From positions 8,898 through 52,779 of the forward strand of contig PMNE01000014.1 in assembly GCA_003162635.1 (NCBI GenBank): a stretch of DNA of 43,882 nucleotides, given 5' to 3'. The notes beneath the pieces were generated by a model. It had not been told where the DNA came from. It worked only from the letters and a program-made list of their open reading frames with translations, and searched no databases. This DNA is from Ignavibacteriota bacterium (GTDB taxonomy: Bacteria > Bacteroidota > Ignavibacteria > UBA10030 > UBA6906). Position numbers and translations under genes: made by a program. Each line of letters opens with the position of its first letter. The stretch's first letter is position 1. Below are positions 1 through 6,467 of this stretch, one piece after another.

Positions 1-81
1 CCGAAGGGGGACTTGAACCCCCACGACCTTGCGGCCACTAGCTCCTGAAGCTAGCGCGTCTGCCAATTTCGCCATCCGGGC
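1..81 (-). tRNA. tRNA-Leu(CAG), 3' end cut by window edge
   Basis: Read on the minus strand, the gene starts GCCCGGATGGCGAAATTGGC. It has a D-arm, an anticodon stem CTAGC/GCTAG around the loop TTCAGGA (anticodon CAG), a long variable arm typical of class II tRNAs, and a T-arm GGGGG-TTCAAGT-CCCCC. The 3' acceptor strand is visible only as TTCGG; the last bases and any CCA lie outside the window. The acceptor bases that can be seen pair with GCCCGGA, with one G-U. This copy appears intact, unlike the broken 5'-half copy at 404-461. Confidence 0.93.
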
Positions 82-116
82 GTCAACATAAGTCTCAGCG
101 ATGATCTGCTACTGAT

Positions 117-395
117 TCAATCGGACTGCGTACCGCTTATCCTGCTGCGCTGAGAAGCTATCAGATTTTTCAAGAATTCTCTTCCGCAACCGGACTTCAA
201 ATACACTTCCTCTTTCCTGGCCTCTCCACGAGTCTCGAAACTCTCAGAGTGAATCACGGCAAAAGGACGATACGATCGTGTAGTTCGTTCCCTCCCTGCG
301 TTGTGCCTGGCAATACGATTGGGCAAATCTGAGGTGAGGCCCACATAAACGTAATTCCTCACCAAGCTATGAATAGCGTAAACACTCCAAGCCAT
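117..395 (-). CDS. small GIY-YIG nuclease-family protein
   Basis: This 92-aa protein is one complete GIY-YIG domain of the short stand-alone UvrC-like/YhbQ-like type. Visible family signatures are VYAI near residue 5 (the GIY position), YVYVGLTSDL at 15-24 (the YIG position), Arg27 and His31 in NRIARHN, a basic RPF segment, and EEVYLKSG around residue 62-69 with the expected metal-binding Glu. The family cuts DNA using a Tyr/Arg/Glu active site; the biological role of these small versions is mostly unknown. The gene lies between a broken tRNA-Leu 5' half and an intact tRNA-Leu, all on the same strand. Its likely ribosome-binding sequence (AGGAG just before ATG) follows directly on the tRNA remnant, so it may be co-transcribed from the tRNA promoter. 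The local sequence looks poorer in GC than its surroundings. It could be a mobile or homing-like element rather than a cellular repair gene. Confidence 0.82.
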   Translation of the reverse strand: MAWSVYAIHSLVRNYVYVGLTSDLPNRIARHNAGRERTTRSYRPFAVIHSESFETRGEARKEEVYLKSGCGREFLKNLIASQRSRISGTQSD

Positions 396-403
396 CTCTC
401 CTA

Positions 404-461
404 CCTAAAGCTAGCGCGCCTGCCTGCCGGCAGGCAGGTCTGCCAATTTCGCCATCCGGGC
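404..461 (-). pseudogene. tRNA-Leu 5'-half remnant with D-loop insertion
   Basis: On the minus strand this segment repeats the 5' half of the intact tRNA-Leu: GCCCGGATGGCGAAATTGGC and the following AGA are identical, then GCGCTAGCTT is identical up to the anticodon loop. After the loop the similarity fades. A 20-nt palindrome is inserted between AGAC-side and GCGC-side sequence, near the end of the D-loop. The variable arm, T-arm and 3' acceptor strand are absent, so it cannot make a tRNA. It lies immediately upstream of the GIY-YIG gene in the direction of transcription. Confidence 0.85.
419..438. repeat. perfect 20-nt palindrome inside tRNA-Leu remnant
   Basis: The sequence CCTGCCTGCCGGCAGGCAGG equals its own reverse complement over all 20 bases. 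Comparison with the intact tRNA copy at 49-66 shows a clean insertion: GCGCG and TCTGCC flank it in one copy and are joined directly in the other. It could form a cruciform or an RNA hairpin. I noticed no second copy in the window. Confidence 0.9.
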
Positions 462-686
462 ATATACCACACTTCTCTGCGGCTCATCAACCCACAATAA
501 AGCAAAGATAGGCAGAATCCGGCGGAAAATCAATCACCACTGTGTTGATCTTGTCAATACTCTCACCGATATTTCTCATGTCTGCGTCGTGCGTTGATTT
601 CAAACCATCTGTCCACACGTTTTGGTTGATCCGGCTTTGCCAATGCGCCTCTGCTTGCACCAAAGAACAATGTCGAAACCGCATTC

Positions 687-1235
687 ATGTTTACGCTGAT
701 CGGATTTTGCTTCTTCACACTGCTCCTCGTTTATTTGTCCCGCCGTGCTCTTCGGAAGGTGGGATCCCACGGATTCTATCGCTTCTTTGCGTGGGAAGCA
801 CTCCTCGTCTTGATCTTTCTGAATGCGGATGCATGGTTCACGGATCCGCTCTCCTGGTACCAGGATATTTCATGGGTCCTCCTGGTCCTCTCTCTCATTC
901 TTGCCGCTGAAGGGTTTCGCCTCCTGCGCCGCATGGGCGGCCACCATGCTCTTCGGGAAGATCCGACGCTGATGGGATTCGAAAAAACGGAACATCTCGT
1001 GACGAGCGGCCTCTATGCCTACATCCGTCATCCACTCTATGGCTCACTCCTCCTATTGACGTGGGGAGTGTTCTTCAAGGATCCTTCCTGGATTGGCACT
1101 CTGCTTGGGATCGCAGCGAGCGTGCTCCTTCTAGCGACATCGATGGCCGATGAGCAGGAGTGCCTCCGCTTTTTCGGTCCTCCGTACGCCGCTTACATGG
1201 CCCGGACAAAAAGATTCATTCCCTTCGTATTCTGA
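687..1235 (+). CDS. isoprenylcysteine carboxyl methyltransferase/phospholipid methyltransferase-like membrane protein
   Basis: This is a 182-aa protein with about four or five membrane segments. The C-terminal half carries the ICMT/PEMT fold signature: a TSGLYAYIRHPLYGS motif around residues 107-121, then after a hydrophobic stretch the E-x-CL-x-x-FG-x-x-Y-x-x-Y pattern, ending with RFIPF. In this superfamily the RHP and late E..Y segments bind S-adenosylmethionine. The substrate in bacteria is usually unknown (a lipid or a lipid-linked group). It is monocistronic on the plus strand, upstream of a hairpin and facing a convergent gene. There is no strong Shine-Dalgarno before the ATG, so the exact start is moderately certain. 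Confidence 0.78.
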   Translation: MFTLIGFCFFTLLLVYLSRRALRKVGSHGFYRFFAWEALLVLIFLNADAWFTDPLSWYQDISWVLLVLSLILAAEGFRLLRRMGGHHALREDPTLMGFEKTEHLVTSGLYAYIRHPLYGSLLLLTWGVFFKDPSWIGTLLGIAASVLLLATSMADEQECLRFFGPPYAAYMARTKRFIPFVF

Positions 1236-1253
1236 CAGGGTACTCTGTGAGCG

Positions 1254-1291
1254 CCGGAGATTACGGGTCTCGGCTTTCCCGTTCCCTCCGG
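1254..1291. terminator. hairpin between convergent genes, possible bidirectional terminator
   Basis: CCGGAG pairs with CTCCGG and, inside it, ACGGG pairs with CCCGT, giving a symmetric stem with a 3x3 internal loop and a 10-nt apical loop. It lies about 20 nt after the stop of the methyltransferase gene and is followed by a T-rich TTTCCCTTCT. Position between convergent genes supports a terminator role; the U-tract is imperfect. Confidence 0.5.
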
Positions 1292-1336
1292 TTTCCCTTC
1301 TGTGCATTCCTGTTCCTCCATGGAGATGGTCCGAAG

Positions 1337-2041
1337 CTATACTGGAAACTCTGCATCATCCTGCCGCTTGTAGGGTCCACGTGTAAGAGGTTTTTCGTCG
1401 TTTGTCAACAGCGGCTGAAACGCAGAGGGAGGGCGGAAGGATCGGAGGAAGACCGCCACCGCCCAGGCCACGCCCGCAACGATGGCGGCGATACTGATGA
1501 TCAATCCTCCGTAGTAGAAGAGATCCGCCAGCGTGTCCGCAGAGTCCATCATGTCCCACTCCGACAACAACTCGTGCCAATCGTGGCCGACTTTGTCCCC
1601 TCCGAGCAACGGCAGAAAGCGGACCGGAGCATCACGCATGTACAGGCTCACGTCCATCATGTTCTCGCCGGTCCAGAAGAGGGGGAAGGGAGCGACCTGC
1701 GAACGTTGCTTTACAGCGATGACAAACCAGAGGAAGGGAAACATGATCTGCCAGAACGAACCTCCCAGAACGTAGAGCGTCCTGCCGAAGAAGCGGAAGA
1801 GGAAGTGCCCCCCTTCGTGCAGGGGGAGAAAGGTGAACGTGCGAACGATCCAAAGGAGTGCGTTCCCGCGATTGCCGGGAATGTACCGGGCAAACGTATC
1901 TATCGCCTGGAAGAGAAAAACGGTGAGGAAAGCGTACACGCCGATCCTGAACAAGAGAGGAACGTATTGTTCGACGGGATCGAGCGGGGTAGTGACAACC
2001 GGGGGCCGGCCTTGTGTGGACACGGGATATCCTCGTTTCAT
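1337..2041 (-). CDS. predicted integral-membrane HExxH zinc metalloprotease-like protein
   Basis: The open frame runs back to a TTG at 2152, but the first ATG (MKRGYPVST) is at 2041 and gives 234 aa, which fits the start of recognisable sequence better. Features are an N-terminal membrane helix (YVPLLFRIGVYAFLTVF), a second helix ending in the motif LHEGGHFLF, a third helix (FWQIMFPFLWFVIAV), and a C-terminal helix near IISIAAIVAGVAWAVAVF. HEGGH in or next to a membrane helix recalls site-2-protease-like (M50-type) zinc enzymes, with a possible third ligand in the later GHDWHELLSEWD segment. I do not recognise the exact family, and protease activity is inferred only from the motif. It is transcribed toward the methyltransferase gene and stands alone. 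No convincing Shine-Dalgarno is seen. Confidence 0.6.
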   Translation of the reverse strand: MKRGYPVSTQGRPPVVTTPLDPVEQYVPLLFRIGVYAFLTVFLFQAIDTFARYIPGNRGNALLWIVRTFTFLPLHEGGHFLFRFFGRTLYVLGGSFWQIMFPFLWFVIAVKQRSQVAPFPLFWTGENMMDVSLYMRDAPVRFLPLLGGDKVGHDWHELLSEWDMMDSADTLADLFYYGGLIISIAAIVAGVAWAVAVFLRSFRPPSAFQPLLTNDEKPLTRGPYKRQDDAEFPV

Positions 2042-2192
2042 TGTCGTGCGCGGCCCCGCATCGCATTGCGCCGATGGCGATCTGAGTGGGGAAAACAGTA
2101 GGCTCCCGGGGGAACGAGGCGCACTTTCGTGCGGCGGCTGGAACGTTACCAATGAGCGAAGATCGGGGATCGTTGCCGCAAAGCGGGATGGG

Positions 2193-2378
2193 CTATCTGT
2201 GCATCGTTTCCTGAATGGCGCGGACGGTGCGCTCTTCCGAATACCCGTTGATGTAGTAATGCTTGATGACTGTTTCCCACCAGGACGAGGGAATCACTGT
2301 TTTGTCCGATTCGGTCAGCTTTGTGTACACCCTTTCCTTAAAGGTCAGGAAATACTTGTCATCCTCAATGGGCTGCAT
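2193..2378 (-). CDS. small hypothetical protein, 61 aa
   Basis: The ORF track extends this frame to 2852, but only the C-terminal part reads like protein. An ATG at 2378 is preceded by GAGGG with good spacing, and a TTGCTT-N17-TACATT promoter lies just upstream, so I take 61 aa starting MQPIEDDKYFLTFKERV. It is soluble, mixed in charge and rich in aromatics (SSWWETVIKHYYINGY), probably helical. No family is recognised. It faces away from the small membrane protein at 2520-2702. The longer reading is rejected because its N-terminal part overlaps both that gene and the PBP gene and has odd composition. Confidence 0.55.
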   Translation of the reverse strand: MQPIEDDKYFLTFKERVYTKLTESDKTVIPSSWWETVIKHYYINGYSEERTVRAIQETMHR

Positions 2379-2399
2379 CTCGTTCCCTCGATATGCTTC

Positions 2400-2428
2400 A
2401 ATGTAACGCGGTCGTTCCTTGGAAGCAA
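2400..2428 (-). promoter_or_regulatory. candidate sigma70-type promoter for the 61-aa gene
   Basis: On the minus strand TTGCTT, a 17-nt spacer and TACATT are seen, 22 nt before the proposed ATG at 2378. The -10 follows the TAnnTT form of other candidate promoters in this window. Confidence 0.5.
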
Positions 2429-2519
2429 GCGGCTTTGTGTGCGGTGTGTCACAGGCGGTGAACCGGGTTTTTCTTACTATCAAACAACCAGTTAGCACAT
2501 TTCCCGGAGGAACCGGTTG

Positions 2520-2702
2520 ATGTTCCTGGCCAATGTTTCCACAGGTATTCCGATGATCAGGATATGGAAGGTCGCAGCGGTTGCCGCGTTGGTGGCAATA
2601 CCACTTATCATCCTCAGCACGAAGAAGCCGCCCGAGAAGAAGTACGTCCCGGAGAGTGGCGACTCCAATGATATTTTCGATCGGGAATTGAGCGCAGAGT
2701 AG
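2520..2702 (+). CDS. small single-pass membrane protein, 60 aa
   Basis: The protein starts MFLANVSTG; a GGAGG sits 9 nt before this ATG. A later ATG at 2553 (MIRIWKV) is also possible and would give 49 aa. One strong membrane helix spans about residues 15-32 (WKVAAVAALVAIPLIIL). It is followed by a KKPPEKK positively charged stretch and an acidic tail ending FDRELSAE. By the positive-inside rule the tail is likely cytoplasmic. No domain is recognised. It is divergent from the 61-aa gene and convergent with PBP1A. Confidence 0.6.
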   Translation: MFLANVSTGIPMIRIWKVAAVAALVAIPLIILSTKKPPEKKYVPESGDSNDIFDRELSAE

Positions 2703-2762
2703 CGGCGGGTTGATTCGCGTTCCCGTTCGTCTTCGGAGAACGTTCCTGTGCATGAGCCGGGA

Positions 2763-2785
2763 GGGGAGCAGTGGTGCCCCCCTTT
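2763..2785 (+). terminator. possible weak terminator after the small membrane protein
   Basis: GGGG-A-GCA pairs with TGC-C-CCC around the loop GTGG, with one A/C mismatch, followed by CCTTT. It lies between two converging genes. The U-tract is very short. Confidence 0.28.
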
Positions 2786-2809
2786 GGCACATGCGGGGGA
2801 GTTTTCGCC

Positions 2810-5125
2810 TCAGAAGCTTATCGTTCCCACCCCTTCTTCCCCTTCTCTCCATTTCGACGTCGAGTGCTTATCGCATTTTCCGGGGCGTGTCCTCTCTGTG
2901 AAGTACTCTGTTTCCGTCGTCGGACAATACTCTGTGGCGAGTTTCTTTGTCTCGGAGCAGATCTTTTCCTGGAACACCCCGTCCGGCTTTTCAAAGTACT
3001 CCAGCGGCATCGCAAGTGAAGGATCGTCGTACACGTACTTCATGAACCGTCCCCAGATGGGAGCTGCCGCGCGGCCGCCCTGGCCGTCCCACGTCTTGAA
3101 ATGAACGCTCTCGTTGTCGAAGCCCACCCAGGCCGCGGCGGAAATCTGGGGAGTGTACCCGACGAACCAGGCATCGGCAAATTCCTGCGTCGTTCCGGTC
3201 TTTCCCGCGGCAGGAAGCTGGAAGAAATCGCGGACGTGACTCCCCGTGCCGCCGTTGACCACGCCCTCGAGCATTGATGTCATGATGAACGCAGTTTGAT
3301 CGCTGAAGACCTCCCGGCGCCTGGGGAAATTCTCCTCCAAAGTGGTTCCGTCCTTGTCCTCGATCTTGAGGATGGCAATGGGTTCGACGGCGACCCCGTG
3401 ATTAGGGAAGACGCCGAACGCCGATGCCATCTCAAGCGGTGAGATGTCGCCCACGCCGAGGGCCAGGGAGGCATACGGAGGGAGCGGCGAAGAGATCCCC
3501 ATCCGTCTGGCATAGTCGATGACCTGGTTCACCGGGGCGATCTCCATGATCGCTCTCACCGCAACAAGGTTGATCGACCTTTTGATCGCTTCCCTGATGG
3601 TTGCTTTTCCGCCGAACTCTCCGTCGGAATTCGAGGGCCTCCAGCTCTTCCCGTCTTCCATCATGACCATCACAGGCTGGTTCTGGATCTCAAAGCTCGG
3701 CGCATAGCCGTTGTCGATGGCCACCGTGTACACGAAGGGCTTGAACGCGGATCCCACCTGCCGCCGGATTTGTGTGACGTGGTTCAGACCGTACTTGAAG
3801 TTCTTGAAATTTGATCCGCCGACCATAGCCAGAATGCCGCCGCTTTTGGGATCGAGGGCGACAAACCCCGTCTCGATATTCTGCGCCACGCGTTTCGTCG
3901 AATCGACCCACGCGCGATCCGACCGGAGCGCCGCGTACACGCTGTCACGAGCCGTCGCGGACTCCGCCTTCCTGTACTCGGGCGAATTCTTGATGGTATA
4001 CTCGATCACGCGCGCCAGGGCATCCGGTTCCTTGCTCCAGTTCCACTCCTTGTCGAACAGCTTCTGGTACTCAGCGAGGTGCTCCTCCACCGCCCTGTTG
4101 GCATGCCGCTGCATGCGGCTGTCGAGCGTCGTGTAGACGGAGATTCCATCACGGTAGATGTCGAAACCGTATTTCTCCGCCTTCTGGAGAAGCTGTTGGC
4201 GGATGTATTCGACGAAATGAGGTGCAATGCCGGCAAAACTGAATTCGTCCGCCGATTTCAACTGAATCGGTTCGTTCTTCGCTTCGTCCGCCTGCTGCTC
4301 GGTGATGTATCCGTACTTCAACATCTGGGAGATCACAGTGTTTCGCCGTGAAAGCGCCCGCTCGGGATGCTTCCCTGCGGGATCGTAATACCCGGGGCCT
4401 TTCAGGACGGCAATGAGCGTTGCGATTTCACCCAGCGACAGATCGGCAGGGTCCTTGCCGAAATAAACCTGGGATCCCGCGGCGACGCCATATGCGCCTT
4501 TGCCGAAATAGACGACGTTCAGATAAAACTCGAGGATTTCATCCTTGGTGAATGTCTTCTCGATCTGCACAGCCGTCATGAACTCCCGGATCTTCCTCGT
4601 GATGCTGTCGAAGATGTTCCTATCGGCATGCCCAAGATAGAGGTTTCGGGATAGCTGTTGGGTAATGGTGCTCGCTCCCTCCTTCAGCCGAAAGGCAAAC
4701 ACGTTCTTGACCATGGCCTTCATGAAGCGGACAAGATCGACTCCCCAGTGACTGTAGAAATCCTTGTCTTCTGTGGCGAGCAAGGCGTTGACCACCGAGC
4801 GGGGAATGTCTGCGAGCGCGAGGTGTGAGCGATTCTTGATGTAGAAGCGATCGAGGACCTCGCCGTCGGACGAGAAGACCGTTGTGGCCAGCTCCGGTTT
4901 CGGGTTCTCAATCCGCTCCAGTGACGGAAGGCCCGAGAGAAGATAGTCCACGTAGATCCATGAAGCGGACAGGAACACGATGGCGATGGCGAGGATGACG
5001 GTTGATTTCCTCGAAAGACGGAAGGACCTTCGCCGGCGCTGGTTCTTTTTCCGGTACGTCGGGTCACTGAAATATTTTTTCATTTCCTCGGATGAGTATT
5101 TGTCCCCGTTCTGTTCCTCAGCCAT
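2810..5125 (-). CDS. mrcA: bifunctional class A penicillin-binding protein (PBP1A-like)
   Basis: This 771-aa protein polymerises lipid II into glycan strands and cross-links the stem peptides, anchored in the inner membrane. It has a basic cytoplasmic N-terminus (residues 1-40), one membrane helix (about 42-62), and a GT51 glycosyltransferase domain with ATEDKDFYSHWG (117-128), GASTITQQL (150-158) and RKIREFMTAVQIEKTFTK, which includes the usual catalytic Glu positions. The transpeptidase domain has SAFK (459-462), SIN (517-519) and KTGT (642-645). The length is normal for the family. A GGGAG precedes the ATG. The gene follows lpxH with a gap of about 90 nt and is probably the last gene of the dsbD-like/lpxH/PBP run. 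The symbol is by similarity only, since several class A PBPs may exist in the genome. Confidence 0.95.
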   Translation of the reverse strand: MAEEQNGDKYSSEEMKKYFSDPTYRKKNQRRRRSFRLSRKSTVILAIAIVFLSASWIYVDYLLSGLPSLERIENPKPELATTVFSSDGEVLDRFYIKNRSHLALADIPRSVVNALLATEDKDFYSHWGVDLVRFMKAMVKNVFAFRLKEGASTITQQLSRNLYLGHADRNIFDSITRKIREFMTAVQIEKTFTKDEILEFYLNVVYFGKGAYGVAAGSQVYFGKDPADLSLGEIATLIAVLKGPGYYDPAGKHPERALSRRNTVISQMLKYGYITEQQADEAKNEPIQLKSADEFSFAGIAPHFVEYIRQQLLQKAEKYGFDIYRDGISVYTTLDSRMQRHANRAVEEHLAEYQKLFDKEWNWSKEPDALARVIEYTIKNSPEYRKAESATARDSVYAALRSDRAWVDSTKRVAQNIETGFVALDPKSGGILAMVGGSNFKNFKYGLNHVTQIRRQVGSAFKPFVYTVAIDNGYAPSFEIQNQPVMVMMEDGKSWRPSNSDGEFGGKATIREAIKRSINLVAVRAIMEIAPVNQVIDYARRMGISSPLPPYASLALGVGDISPLEMASAFGVFPNHGVAVEPIAILKIEDKDGTTLEENFPRRREVFSDQTAFIMTSMLEGVVNGGTGSHVRDFFQLPAAGKTGTTQEFADAWFVGYTPQISAAAWVGFDNESVHFKTWDGQGGRAAAPIWGRFMKYVYDDPSLAMPLEYFEKPDGVFQEKICSETKKLATEYCPTTETEYFTERTRPGKCDKHSTSKWREGEEGVGTISF

Positions 5126-5217
5126 GACGTGTCTCCCGACCTTGCTTCATGATATCGTTCATTTTCTGATCCCCGCGATGTCGTCCCGCACCAAGAGCAT
5201 GATCTCTGCAACCGCCA

Positions 5218-5946
5218 TCATGACGGCAGGTGCCAGGACTTCACATCGATCATTCCTCCCGTCATCTCGGCATACGAATTGTGTGTTATCCAATCGCCGA
5301 GGTTGATGTAGATGCCATTCCCCACCGTGATGCGCGTCGGAATGTGCCTGTGTCCCATGACGACAATATTGCAGCCGTGATCGATCGCCTCGCGCGCATA
5401 GCGGATCATTCCCTCCTCTTCGCCGTAGTGCTTCTGCGTCGTGTACTCCCTGCTGGAACGGGATGTGCCGCGCGCCAGACGCACGCCGATGTCGGGATGA
5501 AGCCATCGATACGCACGAACAGCCAGCGGGTTGCGCAGGACCGGCTTCACGAGTCGGTACCCCCGATCGTTCTCCGCGAGCCCGTCGCCGTGATGGAGGA
5601 GGATGCGTTTTCCCTGAACAACCTCTTCGAACGGTGCGCGGTGAAGTACGACGCCGATCTCCGTCTCGAAAAAGTCTCCCATCCAGCAATCGTGATTGCC
5701 CACGAGGTATTGGATCGGCTTCCCGGCGTCCGTGAATCGTTGCAAGGCGGCGAGTGTCCGGTGGAACCCCCGGGGGATCACCGTTGCGTAATCAAACCAG
5801 AAATCGAAGAGATCGCCGAGGATGAACAGCTCTTCTGTGGAAGGGAAGATATGATCGAAGAAAGCAAGGAGCCGGTTCTCCTTTTGCTTCTCGACGCTGC
5901 GCGGTCCTAGTCCGAGATGCGCGTCAGATATGAAGAATGCTGCCAT
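5218..5946 (-). CDS. lpxH: UDP-2,3-diacylglucosamine diphosphatase LpxH
   Basis: This is a 242-aa calcineurin-like metallophosphoesterase. The metal-binding motifs appear in order: SDAHLG (7-12), GDLFDFWFD (around 44-52), GNHDCW, LLHHGDGL and GHRHIP near the C-terminus. FDFWFDYA and the GNHD-x-W context favour LpxH, which cleaves UDP-2,3-diacylglucosamine to lipid X in lipid A synthesis, over general phosphoesterases. The acylation steps before it (lpxA, lpxC, lpxD) lie in the plus-strand cluster of this window; lpxB and lpxK are not here. It starts 4 nt after the stop of the DsbD-like gene, so the two are probably translated from one message. A 20-codon ORF overlapping its stop codon may only couple translation. 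Confidence 0.88.
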   Translation of the reverse strand: MAAFFISDAHLGLGPRSVEKQKENRLLAFFDHIFPSTEELFILGDLFDFWFDYATVIPRGFHRTLAALQRFTDAGKPIQYLVGNHDCWMGDFFETEIGVVLHRAPFEEVVQGKRILLHHGDGLAENDRGYRLVKPVLRNPLAVRAYRWLHPDIGVRLARGTSRSSREYTTQKHYGEEEGMIRYAREAIDHGCNIVVMGHRHIPTRITVGNGIYINLGDWITHNSYAEMTGGMIDVKSWHLPS

Positions 5947-5950
5947 GGTG

Positions 5951-6382
5951 CTACCGGGCGACCATCATGGGGAAATCGATTCTCTTCGTTGCCCGCACGC
6001 ACCATCCTTCGGCATCCGAACAGTAGTAGTACACGAGGGTGGCGTGGAGGGCCTGTCGGCCTCTGGGGGTCTCTTTTCTGACGGCAATGGTTTGCCTGAC
6101 GATGATTGCCCCCGTGCCGGCCGCCTCCCCGGCATGCCTGTCAAGCGTCGGGCTCCCTTCGGTTTCAGCGTAGGAAGCCGAGTCGAACCTCACTTCGGGA
6201 AGGGGTTCGTCCGGAATATGGATTCCGGGGGGAGGGACGAGCGTGAGGCGGACTTCCGCCTCTCCCCCGGTCCACACAGTATCACCCGCAATTTCCCCCC
6301 GTACGGCTATTTCCTCCGCCTGCCGGTATGCCGGCGCGAGGGTCACGAAGAGGAAAAGAGGGAGAAGAGTTCCTGAGAGCAT
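5951..6382 (-). CDS. secreted DsbD-alpha-like domain protein
   Basis: This 143-aa protein has a hydrophobic N-terminal signal (LSGTLLPLFLFVTLAPA), then an all-beta-looking domain. It contains VWTGGEAEVRLTLVPPPGIHIPDE, and near the end a paired-cysteine segment, YYYCSDAEGWCVRATKR. That layout (a 'proline-rich, hibernating-strand' region followed by Cys-x7-Cys before a final strand) resembles the N-terminal domain of the thiol:disulfide interchange protein DsbD, which passes electrons to periplasmic partners. The membrane and thioredoxin domains of full DsbD are absent, so it is a stand-alone alpha-type domain or a remote relative. It is immediately upstream of lpxH. Confidence 0.5.
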   Translation of the reverse strand: MLSGTLLPLFLFVTLAPAYRQAEEIAVRGEIAGDTVWTGGEAEVRLTLVPPPGIHIPDEPLPEVRFDSASYAETEGSPTLDRHAGEAAGTGAIIVRQTIAVRKETPRGRQALHATLVYYYCSDAEGWCVRATKRIDFPMMVAR

Positions 6383-6438
6383 CGGTACATCCGAGTTTCG
6401 TGAAAAGCGGGGATCTCTCCCCGGGTCTCTATCCTTGA

Positions 6439-6467
6439 AATGTACGAACCTTCCGGCGGAAAGTAAA
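6439..6467 (-). promoter_or_regulatory. candidate promoter for dsbD-like/lpxH/PBP run
   Basis: The minus strand shows TTTACT-N17-TACATT, placed 57 nt before the ATG of the DsbD-like gene and directly after the MFS stop codon. The -35 matches the consensus at four of six positions. A 5-bp GGGGA/TCCCC hairpin follows in the leader. Confidence 0.4.

Noticed and set aside
462-486. Possible tRNA promoter TTGATG-N18-TATATG just upstream of the tRNA remnant
   Set aside because: The -10 box would abut the tRNA 5' end, so transcription would start inside the tRNA, unlike normal tRNA genes.
487-684. Minus-strand ORF of 65 aa upstream of the tRNA remnant
   Set aside because: No ribosome-binding site or recognisable sequence; the composition looks random and it overlaps a plus-strand ORF of equal quality. 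I see no supported gene between 462 and 686.
542-910. Plus-strand ORF overlapping the methyltransferase gene
   Set aside because: It is an out-of-frame shadow of the 687-1235 gene, which has clear family motifs.
2379-2852. N-terminal extension of the tracked 219-aa ORF 2193-2852
   Set aside because: Its composition is rich in Arg and Cys without domain features; it overlaps the PBP gene end and the opposite small gene, while promoter and ribosome-binding site support a start at 2378.
5159-5221. 20-codon ORF MMAVAEIMLLVRDD... overlapping the lpxH stop codon
   Set aside because: It starts at the lpxH stop (TGATG) but is too short and matches nothing; it may only couple translation toward PBP1A. 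Not called as a gene.
6402-6415. GGGGA/TCCCC hairpin in the leader of the DsbD-like gene as a terminator
   Set aside because: Only 5 bp of stem and a short CTTTT tail; too weak to call.
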